Positions 7,706 through 16,442 of a stretch of 64,000 nucleotides of DNA are shown here, piece by piece. The notes under the pieces are model-generated. The model made no database searches. It was not told where the DNA came from and was given only the letters and a program-made list of their open reading frames with translations. Made by a program: the position numbers and the translations under genes. The stretch is from NCBI GenBank assembly GCA_963732365.1, contig CAVSZC010000005.1, positions 372,001 to 436,000 of the forward strand, read 5' to 3'. The stretch is from SR-FBR-E99 sp963732365. Its GTDB lineage: Bacteria > Bacteroidota > Bacteroidia > Bacteroidales > VadinHA17. The first letter of the stretch is position 1. Each line of letters starts with the position of its first letter.

Positions 7706-10700
7706 TTATAATTTCACCTTTTCTACGACAACCTTCACCATCGTCTCCTCGATGTCTATCTCCCTGAAACTGAGTGAGGCGATGTCTTGTGAAGAGGCGA
7801 GGGAGATGTCAAGCGCCAGGGTTTGCGAGGCGATGTAGTCAGAGTGTTTTTTCACCGCCCCGGAGATGAATGGCAGATCCTCGATGACAACCCTTATCTT
7901 GTCTGTCACCTCGAAACCGCTCTCCTTGCGTATGTTCTGTATGCGGTTCACGAACTCGCGGGCGATCCCTTCGTGAAGCAGCTCTTCGGTAACGGTTATG
8001 TCGAGCGCCACGGTCAGCCTCCCCTCGTTGGCCACGAGCCAGCCGGGAATATCTTCTGAAATGATCTCCACCTCAGCCGATGTTATCTGGTATGACTCAC
8101 CGTCAAGTTCCAGGTTCCATGTTCCTTGTTTCTCGAATTCGGCTATCTGATCCTGGCTGAGGGCCATGATGGCTGCTCCGGCCTCTTTCATGTTCTTCCC
8201 GAAGCGGGGGCCGAGGAGCTTGAAGTTGGGCTTCACCTTCCTGACAAGGATGCCGGAGGTGTCATCGACATATTCAACTTCTTTCACGTTCACCTCTGCG
8301 AGGATGAGTGGCCTGACAGCGTCAAAGCTCTTGCGGAAATGTTTGTCGCTGACAGGCACCATGATCTTTGCCAGAGGCTGCCTCACACGGATGTTGACCT
8401 TTCGTCGCAGAGCCAGTATCATCGACGACATCTTCTGCGCTATCTCCATCCGCTCTTCAAGTTTCTTGTCAATCAGTTTCCCGTCAAATAAAGGGAATGA
8501 GACAAGATGCACCGACCCGTCCTTATGCTTTCCGCTGACAGAGTTGAGGTCGGTGAAGATGCGGTCAGTAAAGAATGGAATAATAGGTGCGGCAAGCATG
8601 GCCACGGTTTCGAGGCAGGTGTAGAGCGTCTGGTAGGCCGACAGCTTGTCCTCGTCGAGCCCGCCGCCCCAGTATCGCTTGCGGTTGAGACGGACATACC
8701 AGTTCGACAGGTTCTCGGTTACGAAATCTGATATAGCCCTTCCTGCGGGAGTGATATCATAGTCGTCGTACTTCTCAGTGACCTCCTTTATCAGTGAATT
8801 CAGGAGGGAGATGATCCAGCGGTCTATCTCCGGCCGCCTTTCAACAGGCACCTGCGGCTCGCTGCCGGTAAAGCCGTCGACGTTGGCATAGAGCGCAAAG
8901 AAGGAATAAGTATTAAACAGTGTGCCGAAGAATTTCCGTTTCACCTCCTCCACGCCCGACATGTCAAACCTGAGGTTATCCCACGGCTGTGCATTGGTGA
9001 GCATGTACCACCTGAGGGGGTCCGACCCGTGCTGGTCTATGGCTTTGAAGGGATCGACGGCATTGCCAAGACGCTTCGACATCTTGTTGCCGTTCTTGTC
9101 AAGCACCAGTCCGTTGGAAATGATATTTTTGTATGAAACCGAATCTGACACCATCGTTGCAATGGCGTGCAGCGTAAAGAACCATCCGCGTGTCTGGTCG
9201 ACCCCCTCGGCGATGAAGTCAGCCGGGAACATTTCCGAAAAATTCTCTCTGTTCTCGAACGGGTAGTGCGCCTGTGCATAGGGCATCGAGCCGGAGTCGA
9301 ACCACACGTCGATGAGGTCGGTCTCGCGCTTCATCGGGCGGCCGCTCCTGCTTACCAGGATTATGTCATCTACATAAGGCCGGTGCAGGTCGAGGAGAGA
9401 ATAGTTCTCACTGCTGTTGTCTCCTTCGGTGAAGTTTTCAAGCGGATTATGCGTCATGTAACCAGCATCGACGCTCCGGGCTATCTCCATCTTCAGCTCC
9501 GCCACGGAGCCTATGCATATCTCCTCCTGCCTGTCCTCCGTCATCCAGATAGGCAGGGGGGTGCCCCAGTAGCGCGATCTTGACAGGTTCCAGTCGACGA
9601 GGTTCTCGAGCCACTTCCCGAAGCGTCCGCTGCCGGTGCTCTCGGGCTTCCAGTTGATGGTGTTATTCAGTTCTATCATGCGGTCACGCAGAGCGGTTGT
9701 CCTGATGAACCACGAGTCGAGCGGATAGTAAAGCACCGGCTTATCTGTGCGCCAGCAGTGGGGGTAGGTGTGGACCTGTTTTTCGATCCTGAAGGCCTTT
9801 CCCTCCTGCTTGAGCATCACCGCTATGTCAACATCGATTGTAGGATCTGACTCCTTAAGTGACTCGTCATATTCGTTCTTGACATAGCGGCCTGCAAACG
9901 GACCGTATGTTGCGGTGTTGACGTGTGTCGCAACAAAAGCCTGGTCAAGATCGGAGAGAGGTATCATTCGTCCCCGCCGGTCGACCAGCGGCCCCTGCAT
10001 GCCGTCACTCATGACGACCAGGAGCGGAGGGATGCCGTTCTCGCGTCCTGCACGGTAGTCGTCGGCGCCGAAGGTTGGCGCTATGTGAACTATTCCGGTG
10101 CCGTCAACGGTGGTGACAAAGTCGCCGGTGATGACGCGGAAGGCACCGTCACCCGGATTGACCCAGTTGATGAGCTGCTCGTACCCGATGCCTTTAAGCT
10201 CCGACCCCCTGAATGTGCTCAGCACCTGGTAATCAAGCTTTTTGTCTGGGGCAAAGATCACCGGCAGAAGCTCTTCGGCAAGAACTACCGTTATGGGTTC
10301 TCCGGTGTACGGATTGACAGTTTTTATTCTGGCGTATTTTATGTCCGGACCGACGGCAAGCGCAGTGTTGGAGGGGAGGGTCCACGGTGTGGTGGTCCAT
10401 GCCATTATCTTCACTCCTGCTGTGTCGATACCTTCGAAGAGGAAGGCAGACTTAGCGTCTTTTTTTACGTTGAAGAGTGCGATGCATGTGGTGTCTTTCA
10501 CATCCTTGTAGCAGCCGGGCATGTTGAGCTCGTGCGAGCTGAGACCTGTTCCGGCGGCAGGAGAGAAGGGCTGTATGGTATAGCCTTCGTAGAGAAGCCC
10601 TTTCTTGTAGAGATCCTTGAGCAGCCACCAGAGTGTCTCGATATACCTGTTGTCATAGGTTACATAGGGATTGTCCATATCGACCCAGTAACCCATGTGG

Positions 10701-11113
10701 CGTGTCAGATCCTCCCATGCGTCGGTATATTTCATCACATCCCTGCGGCAGGCTGCGTTATAATCCTCGACTGAGATCTTCACCCCGATATCCTCGCGTG
10801 TTATGCCCATGGCTTTTTCAACCCCAAGCTCCACGGGCAGTCCGTGGGTATCCCATCCGGCCTTCCTCTTAACCTCGTATCCCTGAAGGGTCTTGTAGCG
10901 GCAGATGGCGTCCTTTATCGCCCTTGCCATAACGTGGTGAATGCCAGGCATGCCGTTGGCCGAAGGCGGGCCTTCATAAAAGACAAACTCCCCCTTGCCG
11001 TTGCGGCTGCGGAGCGACTTGTGAAAGGTGCCGTGGTCGTCCCACATCTTAAGCACCTCGTTATTCACTTTTGCAAGGTCAAGACCCTTGTATTCGGGAA
11101 ATCTCCTGGACAT
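7706..11113 (-). CDS. ileS: Isoleucyl-tRNA synthetase
   Basis: This cytoplasmic enzyme charges tRNA-Ile. The 1,135-residue protein has the class I signature in the form GMPGIHHVMAR (about residues 54-64), the editing domain region with AWTTTPWTLPSNTALAV, and NKMSKRLGNAVDP around residue 676. A long anticodon-binding C-terminal part ends VVVEKVKL. The length agrees with the long IleS form found in Bacteroidota. Start MSRRFPEYKGLDL is the usual family start. Inverted repeat arrays lie on both sides of the gene: the 7493-7698 palindromes after the stop and the GACCGCAR-family pair (11159-11260) before the start. Confidence 0.97.
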   Translation of the reverse strand: MSRRFPEYKGLDLAKVNNEVLKMWDDHGTFHKSLRSRNGKGEFVFYEGPPSANGMPGIHHVMARAIKDAICRYKTLQGYEVKRKAGWDTHGLPVELGVEKAMGITREDIGVKISVEDYNAACRRDVMKYTDAWEDLTRHMGYWVDMDNPYVTYDNRYIETLWWLLKDLYKKGLLYEGYTIQPFSPAAGTGLSSHELNMPGCYKDVKDTTCIALFNVKKDAKSAFLFEGIDTAGVKIMAWTTTPWTLPSNTALAVGPDIKYARIKTVNPYTGEPITVVLAEELLPVIFAPDKKLDYQVLSTFRGSELKGIGYEQLINWVNPGDGAFRVITGDFVTTVDGTGIVHIAPTFGADDYRAGRENGIPPLLVVMSDGMQGPLVDRRGRMIPLSDLDQAFVATHVNTATYGPFAGRYVKNEYDESLKESDPTIDVDIAVMLKQEGKAFRIEKQVHTYPHCWRTDKPVLYYPLDSWFIRTTALRDRMIELNNTINWKPESTGSGRFGKWLENLVDWNLSRSRYWGTPLPIWMTEDRQEEICIGSVAELKMEIARSVDAGYMTHNPLENFTEGDNSSENYSLLDLHRPYVDDIILVSRSGRPMKRETDLIDVWFDSGSMPYAQAHYPFENRENFSEMFPADFIAEGVDQTRGWFFTLHAIATMVSDSVSYKNIISNGLVLDKNGNKMSKRLGNAVDPFKAIDQHGSDPLRWYMLTNAQPWDNLRFDMSGVEEVKRKFFGTLFNTYSFFALYANVDGFTGSEPQVPVERRPEIDRWIISLLNSLIKEVTEKYDDYDITPAGRAISDFVTENLSNWYVRLNRKRYWGGGLDEDKLSAYQTLYTCLETVAMLAAPIIPFFTDRIFTDLNSVSGKHKDGSVHLVSFPLFDGKLIDKKLEERMEIAQKMSSMILALRRKVNIRVRQPLAKIMVPVSDKHFRKSFDAVRPLILAEVNVKEVEYVDDTSGILVRKVKPNFKLLGPRFGKNMKEAGAAIMALSQDQIAEFEKQGTWNLELDGESYQITSAEVEIISEDIPGWLVANEGRLTVALDITVTEELLHEGIAREFVNRIQNIRKESGFEVTDKIRVVIEDLPFISGAVKKHSDYIASQTLALDISLASSQDIASLSFREIDIEETMVKVVVEKVKL

Positions 11114-11158
11114 TTTCCTATCTCGATATTAACAGGGGGCAAAGATAGATAAAAAAGT

Positions 11159-11260
11159 CTTGCGGTCCTGCGGTCCTGCGGTCTTGCGGTCAGAATGCTT
11201 AAGGTAAGCAGGGTTTCCGCAAACCTGACCGCATGACACCAGACTGCACGACCGCATGAC
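11159..11260. repeat. Inverted 8-nt repeat arrays, GACYGCAR family, no gene inside
   Basis: The left arm 11159-11192 carries 8-nt units of the form TGCGGTCY. The right arm 11226-11260 carries the complement, with GACCGCAT, GACTGCAC and similar units. A 33-nt spacer separates them. The unit is the same as that around the four-helix-bundle gene at 19270, but no gene lies between these arms. The element fills the divergent gap between ileS and the DksA-like gene. Confidence 0.85.
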
Positions 11261-11295
11261 AATAAAAAACATCTCCACAATTCAACTTTTTATAT

Positions 11296-11303
11296 TACAT
11301 TTG
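11296..11303 (+). promoter_or_regulatory. Bacteroidota-type -7 promoter element (TACATTTG)
   Basis: TACATTTG fits TAnnTTTG and lies 25 nt before the ATG of the DksA-like gene, leaving a leader of roughly 20 nt. It is preceded by AT-rich sequence after the repeat array. Confidence 0.7.
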
Positions 11304-11328
11304 CGCCATAATACAAACACCGGTAGCC

Positions 11329-11706
11329 ATGGCAGAAAAGACACGATATTCGGATGAGGAGCTGGAGGAGTTCAGGCAGATAATAATGGCCAAGCTCGAT
11401 AAAGCCAGGAAAGACTACGATGTTCTCAAGGCCAGCATCACGCATGAGGACAACAATGACACCATGGATACCTCTCCCACCTTCAAGGTTCTGGAAGAGG
11501 GGGCTACGACCCTGTCAAAGGAGGAGGCCGGGAGGCTTGCACAGAGGCAGCTGAAGTTCATTCAGCACCTGCAGGCGGCGCTGGTACGGATAGAGAACAA
11601 GACCTACGGCGTCTGCCGTGAGACAGGTCAGCTCATCAGCAAGGAGCGGCTGCGCGCCGTGCCTCATGCCACGCTATGCATGGAGGCCAAGCTCAAGCAG
11701 AAGTAG
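11329..11706 (+). CDS. DksA/TraR-like regulator without a complete zinc finger
   Basis: The 125-residue protein has a helical N-terminal coiled-coil region rich in Glu/Lys and the C-terminal zinc-finger-like segment of the TraR/DksA family, with TYGVCRETGQLISKERL and VPHATLCMEAK. Family proteins act through the RNA polymerase secondary channel. Only one Cys remains in each half of the former CxxC pairs (GVCRETG, TLCMEA), so a four-Cys site cannot form. Such degenerate versions are common in Bacteroidota. The gene is monocistronic, with a good promoter at 11296 and inverted arrays further upstream. Confidence 0.85.
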   Translation: MAEKTRYSDEELEEFRQIIMAKLDKARKDYDVLKASITHEDNNDTMDTSPTFKVLEEGATTLSKEEAGRLAQRQLKFIQHLQAALVRIENKTYGVCRETGQLISKERLRAVPHATLCMEAKLKQK

Positions 11707-11709
11707 GCC

Positions 11710-13227
11710 TTAATTTGAGCGGGCGTTTCTGAAGATAATATTGAAAATACCTTTAAAGAAGTACCGGATATCGGTTGATAAGGGCTTTTTGTCGTACCCA
11801 TCAAGGTATTTTTTTTCCGACAACTGTATCTCCTCGAGCCCGACAGGCAAGTCTGCATAGTAGGGAGGCATCAGTCCCGGCTTGTACCTGATGCGCCGTT
11901 GCCGCAGGTCCTCTGAATAGAGATTGAAGTAGTGTGAGGAGAGGGGTCTGACACCTACAATCTTCATGTCGCCCATGAAGAAGTTAACAGTCATGGGCAG
12001 TTCGTCAAGCCATATGCGCCTGCAGAACCTGCCCCAGGTTGTAACCCGGAAGTCGTGCTTCATCTTGCCACCCTCCTCAAGGTCATGGAGGTCATAGACA
12101 TAATCCTGGATGAACTCCGAATAGGGGTGCATTGTCCTTAGCTTGAACACGGTAAACACCTTTCCGTTTTTTCCTATCCGGGGAAGGGCGATGATCAGTC
12201 CGTAACCGTTGCCGTTGACAGAGAGGGGCACTGATCTGCGCTCTGCCTTAATGCACAGCATGTTGCCGGCGAACTTTTCCTGTTTGATTGAAAATCCCGC
12301 ACGGCACAGTCGCCCGAGAGCCTCTGCCCGCGAGAGAGGCGGATTGGCGCCGCCGGTAAAGAACTGCCACAGTCCCCTTGTGATGCGCAGGCGGGGTATT
12401 ACACGCCTGATCAGAAAGTCGAATGGGAATATCAGGTAATAAACCGGTGGAGTGAGAAAACTCCTGAGTCGTCTTGCACGCTGCTCCTTTGTCTCCACGC
12501 AGCAGATGAACACACCGTCACCCGTGAGCCTGACGTTGACCGCATCGAGAAAGGCGTCAATGTCGCGCAGGCTGTTCATCGGCTTCAGGTTGATGATGCA
12601 TGTATAGTCTCCCGGTGCAAGGTTCTTGATATTAAAGAGGTCTGTGGTAGAGACTACTGAAAGAGATGACCCTTCCGCTCTGCTTACCATTGAGGCAAGG
12701 GCTTCGGCACGCTCCGGCGGACAGCCCTGCATAAGCTTCCCCGTCAGTGCCGGGTCAGGGCTTATTCCGTTGCCGCTCTCAGGGTGAGACCGTGCCACCA
12801 TGTCACGTTCGGTCATGGGAGGCAGGTCTACGGCCTGCAGGGCGGCCTTGTTGAATGAGATCCACAGGGCACCACCTATAAGCTCGAGGATTGTGGCTGT
12901 CAGGGCAGTGCCGAAGACGACGGCTCTTGAATAACCTGCATCACGGAATGCATACATGAGCAGGGCGGCAATGCTTGTGGCGACAAGGTTTGAAGTGATG
13001 ACGTAGTAAAAAAGGGTTCTCAGATTTATGATGCGTCCGCTGCCGATTTTACCGTTAACAAGCGAGACAGCAACCCATAACAGTGCCAGGACAATAAAGA
13101 AAGGGGCGTGAGAGGGGACATAAGCTTTTATCCCCGCCGGCTTCAGCGTGCTCATGAGGATGAATGACAGAGCCAGGATAAGGATGTCTGCCGAGAGGCT
13201 GTATGCACGAAAGAGTCTGTTATGCAT
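11710..13227 (-). CDS. Polyprenyl-phosphate sugar-phosphate transferase (initiating enzyme), large form
   Basis: The protein of about 505 residues has several N-terminal hydrophobic segments, a central soluble region and a C-terminal bacterial sugar transferase domain. That domain has KVFTVFKLRTMHPYSEF, the dyad motif IWLDELP, FFMGDMKIVGVRPLS and IRYKPGLMPP. This domain moves a sugar-1-phosphate onto undecaprenyl phosphate to start a glycan unit. The central region (with DYTCIINLKPMNSL and LTGDGVFICCVET) looks Rossmann-like, resembling a decayed methyltransferase or nucleotide-binding domain. I chose ATG 13227; an in-frame GTG at 13284 would add 19 residues but overlaps the divergent promoter. 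A second initiating enzyme is at 61781. Confidence 0.85.
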   Translation of the reverse strand: MHNRLFRAYSLSADILILALSFILMSTLKPAGIKAYVPSHAPFFIVLALLWVAVSLVNGKIGSGRIINLRTLFYYVITSNLVATSIAALLMYAFRDAGYSRAVVFGTALTATILELIGGALWISFNKAALQAVDLPPMTERDMVARSHPESGNGISPDPALTGKLMQGCPPERAEALASMVSRAEGSSLSVVSTTDLFNIKNLAPGDYTCIINLKPMNSLRDIDAFLDAVNVRLTGDGVFICCVETKEQRARRLRSFLTPPVYYLIFPFDFLIRRVIPRLRITRGLWQFFTGGANPPLSRAEALGRLCRAGFSIKQEKFAGNMLCIKAERRSVPLSVNGNGYGLIIALPRIGKNGKVFTVFKLRTMHPYSEFIQDYVYDLHDLEEGGKMKHDFRVTTWGRFCRRIWLDELPMTVNFFMGDMKIVGVRPLSSHYFNLYSEDLRQRRIRYKPGLMPPYYADLPVGLEEIQLSEKKYLDGYDKKPLSTDIRYFFKGIFNIIFRNARSN

Positions 13228-13273
13228 TTCCACGCATTTCTTGTGTAAGTTAACAATAATTTGAGCTAACCCG

Positions 13274-13281
13274 TATATTTG
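13274..13281 (+). promoter_or_regulatory. Bacteroidota-type -7 promoter element (TATATTTG)
   Basis: TATATTTG matches TAnnTTTG and lies 16 nt before the ATG at 13298 of the Wzi-like gene. It sits in the divergent gap with the sugar transferase gene, supporting the shorter start for both genes. Confidence 0.7.
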
Positions 13282-13297
13282 CACAAATGTCGTGCCG

Positions 13298-14884
13298 ATG
13301 AGACCCTACTTTCTGCTGTCACTTATATTTATAATTTTATTTCCTCTGCACTTGACCTTGAGGGCTCAGTATATCCCCGAGCCTGTTGCCAATACGGCAT
13401 TGTATTCCTTCATTGATGAACTTGCCGTTGACGGGATAATTGAACTCAACGGAGCTGTGAAGCCATATGACAGGAAGACTATCCTTTCTTTCCTGGAAAG
13501 GGCCCTTGTTTCGGAGGCAAGCCTCACTCCCCGGCAGCTGAAGGAGGTGAAATTTTACCTGGCAGATTTTGGTGAGACCGATAAACCCGGAAAATTCAGG
13601 CTTCTGAGGAACCCGGCAGTGGCGAGGTATGCCGATTCGCTCTTCACTGTAACCGTCTCTCCCATCCTCGGAATTACTGCAGGTACCGATGGATCGTTAG
13701 TATGGAAGAACGGTGCGAAGGTTTTTGGCAGTTACGGCAAATGGTCATTCTTCGCAGCCCTGCAGGACAATCACCAGGACCCTCTTCTGGGAGAACCTGA
13801 ATACCTCATCAGGGAGCGGGGAGGACATATCAAGGGAGGTACCGATTTTTCCGAGATGACCGGGGGTGCAGCCTATGCCTGGAAGTGGGGTTACATATCC
13901 CTTCTGAAGGATTCACCTTTATGGGGAAGTGGATATGCCGGCTCCAACATACTGTCGGGCAGGGCTCCGTCCTTCATGCAGCTAAGCCTTTACCTCAAAC
14001 CTGCGAAATGGGTTGAGATGACCTGGTTTCATGGATGGCTTACATCAATGGTAGTCGACTCCACACGCTCATACTGGGTGACCAACTCTTACGGAACCGA
14101 CTACCGCGAAGTCTATCACTACAAATTCTTCAATTCTGCAATATTCACCTTCATCCCGGTAAGAAAACTGAACATCTCCCTCGGCAACAGCATCATCTAT
14201 TCCGATCCGCGCCTGACACCGTCCTTGCTCATGCCGTTTTACTTCTACAAGTCTGTTGATCATGGGGCCAACTCAGGGATTGACAACAGCAACTCGCAGA
14301 TGTTCATTGATGTCAGTTCATACAACATAAGGCACCTGCATCTGTACGGAACCCTTTTCATCGATGAGCTGTCAACGGAGCGGTTCACCAATTCAGAATA
14401 TAACTATTTCTCATGGAAGGGAGGGTTCAGGACGGGCAATTTTGCCTTCCTGCCGAATCTATGGGCTACGGCGGAATTTACTTTCACCTACCCGCTTACT
14501 TTCCAGCATTATGTGCCGACGCTGACATTTGAAAATCAGGGGTACAGCATGGGTCATTACCTGCGTGACAACACCCGCAGCTTCTGGTTTGCACTTGATT
14601 ACAAACCGGTGAGGGGTATGTCCGTGCGTCTCTGGCATGAGCGTTCTGAGCGGGGGCCGGACTATCAGAGCCAGGGAGGTGAAAGGGTGGGACTGCCATA
14701 TATGGAACCCGTAGAATGGAGCAGCATTGCTACGGGACTTGAGATCAGCTATATGATCACCGGGGGCGTGCGTGCAGACATCAAGATAATTAATAGCCTG
14801 GTTGAGGGCGAAGAGTCATGGACAGCTCCTAACCTTTACGGCAAAACAAACACCTTCAGCGGCGGCCTCGTCTGGGGATTCTAG
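13298..14884 (+). CDS. Wzi-like capsule assembly outer-membrane barrel protein
   Basis: The product of about 528 residues starts with a signal peptide (MRPYFLLSL, hydrophobic, ending LRAQ). It has the early segment YSFIDELAVDGIIELNGAVKP and KEVKFYLADFGE typical of Bacteroidota Wzi-like proteins. The rest is alternating aromatic/polar strands of a beta-barrel, ending in Trp-Gly-Phe as outer-membrane barrels often do. Wzi helps attach or assemble capsule at the outer membrane. ATG 13298 is preferred to GTG 13292 because of the promoter spacing. The gene is just upstream of the UpxY gene and the export genes, and the array at 14888 starts right after its stop. Confidence 0.75.
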   Translation: MRPYFLLSLIFIILFPLHLTLRAQYIPEPVANTALYSFIDELAVDGIIELNGAVKPYDRKTILSFLERALVSEASLTPRQLKEVKFYLADFGETDKPGKFRLLRNPAVARYADSLFTVTVSPILGITAGTDGSLVWKNGAKVFGSYGKWSFFAALQDNHQDPLLGEPEYLIRERGGHIKGGTDFSEMTGGAAYAWKWGYISLLKDSPLWGSGYAGSNILSGRAPSFMQLSLYLKPAKWVEMTWFHGWLTSMVVDSTRSYWVTNSYGTDYREVYHYKFFNSAIFTFIPVRKLNISLGNSIIYSDPRLTPSLLMPFYFYKSVDHGANSGIDNSNSQMFIDVSSYNIRHLHLYGTLFIDELSTERFTNSEYNYFSWKGGFRTGNFAFLPNLWATAEFTFTYPLTFQHYVPTLTFENQGYSMGHYLRDNTRSFWFALDYKPVRGMSVRLWHERSERGPDYQSQGGERVGLPYMEPVEWSSIATGLEISYMITGGVRADIKIINSLVEGEESWTAPNLYGKTNTFSGGLVWGF

Positions 14885-14887
14885 GAG

Positions 14888-15010
14888 GGGTCCTGCGGTC
14901 ATGCAGTCGTCGGGTCAGGGGTCCAAATGTTACAGGTCTGAAGGCATGCTAAAATGTTTGACTTATTTACTAATTGACCGCAAGACCGCAGGACCGCAGG
15001 ACTGCAAGAC
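14888..15010. repeat. Inverted 8-nt repeat arrays, GACYGCAR family, no gene inside
   Basis: The left arm 14889-14918 (TGCGGTCA-type units) starts 4 nt after the Wzi-like stop codon. The right arm 14976-15010 is a run of GACCGCAR/GACTGCAR units, nearly identical to the 35-nt arms at 19678 and 26767. A 57-nt spacer separates the arms. The right arm ends 10 nt before the upxY promoter element. Confidence 0.87.
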
Positions 15011-15019
15011 AAATTTTAC

Positions 15020-15027
15020 TAACTTTG
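15020..15027 (+). promoter_or_regulatory. Bacteroidota-type -7 promoter element (TAACTTTG) of the polysaccharide operon
   Basis: TAACTTTG fits TAnnTTTG, 18 nt before the ATG of the UpxY-like gene. It is the likely main promoter of the upxY-wza-wzc unit and follows directly on the repeat array. Confidence 0.7.
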
Positions 15028-15045
15028 CGCTGCAATACAGAGAAC

Positions 15046-15600
15046 ATGGAAGAGATGGCGCTGCCGTTAAAGGAGGAACCGCCGGTATTACCGAAACCGG
15101 AGAAGAGGTGGTATGCCGTTTACACCAGCGCCAGGGCAGAGAAGAAGGTTACCAAGAGGCTGACAGATATTGGTATTGAGGCATTCCTCCCGCTGCAGAA
15201 GACCCTCCGGCAGTGGTCTGACCGGAAGAAGCTGGTTGAAAAACCCCTGATAAGCTCATATGTCTTTGTAAAGGTCACCCCGAAGGAGTTCTTCCCTGTC
15301 CGCACTACAGACGGCGTTGTGAAATTCATAATGATCGCCGGAAAGCCGGTTGTCATTCCCGAATACCAGATCACCAACCTCAGGATATTGTGCGGCAGCG
15401 ACGCCGAGGTGTCAGTAAGTGATGACGTATTCACCAAAGGCGACATGGTTGAGGTGATCATCGGATCACTGACCGGCCTTCGCGGCGAGCTGATCAGGAT
15501 TGGCAAAAAGCATAAGGTTGTAATACGAATCATCCAGCCGGGAATGAACCTGACAGTAGATATTAAAACCACATCAATTCGTAAACTCGAAAAAAAGTAG
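15046..15600 (+). CDS. UpxY-type NusG paralogue (transcription antiterminator)
   Basis: The 184-residue protein has a NusG N-terminal domain with KRWYAVYTSARAEKKV, IEAFLPLQKTLRQWSDRKK and SSYVFVKVT, and a C-terminal KOW-like region with GDMVEVIIGSLTGLRGEL. In Bacteroides such UpxY proteins are the first genes of capsule operons and prevent premature termination in the operon's own leader. Here too it heads the export genes, so it probably controls this locus. I chose ATG 15046: an earlier in-frame start at 14974 would translate the repeat array and lie upstream of the promoter. Confidence 0.88.
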   Translation: MEEMALPLKEEPPVLPKPEKRWYAVYTSARAEKKVTKRLTDIGIEAFLPLQKTLRQWSDRKKLVEKPLISSYVFVKVTPKEFFPVRTTDGVVKFIMIAGKPVVIPEYQITNLRILCGSDAEVSVSDDVFTKGDMVEVIIGSLTGLRGELIRIGKKHKVVIRIIQPGMNLTVDIKTTSIRKLEKK

Positions 15601-15641
15601 GATATTTATATTATCATAATCGCGGAAACACAAACTAATCA

Positions 15642-16430
15642 ATGAAAAAAATTATTCCATTTATTGCTCTGATGTTGCTGGTTGTCGGGTGCTCCACCAA
15701 GAAGGAACTCTCATATCTGAATAACCTCGAACTGCCGGAGACTGGCGGGCAGACTTTTTTTACGATGGATATTCCCGATTACGAGGTCCAGCCCCGCGAT
15801 ATTCTATATGTTTCTGCCAAAACCCAGACCCCTGACGGCATGCTTGAAGAGATTCTGCAGGGCAAAAATGCTCCGGGCGGAAGCTATATGCAAGGTGAAG
15901 CATCGCAATATATAATGGGATACAGCATTGATCCCGAGGGAAATGTTACCATTCCTCTTCTCGGTAAAATGGCAGTAGCTGGTATGACTATCTATGAAAT
16001 ACGCGATACCATGCAGGCGAAGATAGATACCTTTTTCCGCCATGCATATGTTGAAGTGCGGTTACTAAGCTTTAAATTCACAGTGATAGGTGAGGTGAAT
16101 GTTCCGGGGAGTTATATTAATTACAATGATCAGCTTACAGTACTTGAAGCCATTGGCCGGGCAGGCGGAATTACGGAAACAGGTGCCAAGGAAAGGGTTC
16201 TGCTCATCAGGCCCGTCGGCAACCAGACAACTACTTTCAAGCTTGATCTTCAGGATAAGAATATACTTGCATCTCCTGCCTACTTTCTCATGCCTAATGA
16301 CGTAATAATAGTCCAGCCTGTACCAAAGAAGACCTTCAATGTTAACCTGCCTACATACGCATTTATCTTAACTACCATCTTCAGCTCAATTACAACGACG
16401 CTACTCCTTATTGATTATTTTGGGAATTAA
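15642..16430 (+). CDS. Polysaccharide export lipoprotein (Wza-like)
   Basis: This outer-membrane export component (262 residues) has a lipoprotein signal (hydrophobic segment, VVGCS with Cys at residue 17) and the poly-export domain with DYEVQPRDILYVSAKT. Further on come IDPEGNVTIPLLGKM, an SLBB-type segment with VIGEVNVPGSYINYND and ITETGAKERVLLIRP, and a hydrophobic C-terminal helix (residues ~238-258). It is shorter than E. coli Wza, as usual in Bacteroidota. It lies 41 nt after upxY and 12 nt before the broken kinase gene. An 11-nt sequence in its leader (15619-15629) recurs at 19063. Confidence 0.92.
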   Translation: MKKIIPFIALMLLVVGCSTKKELSYLNNLELPETGGQTFFTMDIPDYEVQPRDILYVSAKTQTPDGMLEEILQGKNAPGGSYMQGEASQYIMGYSIDPEGNVTIPLLGKMAVAGMTIYEIRDTMQAKIDTFFRHAYVEVRLLSFKFTVIGEVNVPGSYINYNDQLTVLEAIGRAGGITETGAKERVLLIRPVGNQTTTFKLDLQDKNILASPAYFLMPNDVIIVQPVPKKTFNVNLPTYAFILTTIFSSITTTLLLIDYFGN

Positions 16431-16442
16431 GATGAGATCTAC

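Noticed and set aside
14974..15045. Upstream start for the UpxY gene
   Set aside because: It would translate a repeat arm and lies upstream of the TAACTTTG promoter element; ATG 15046 fits the family.
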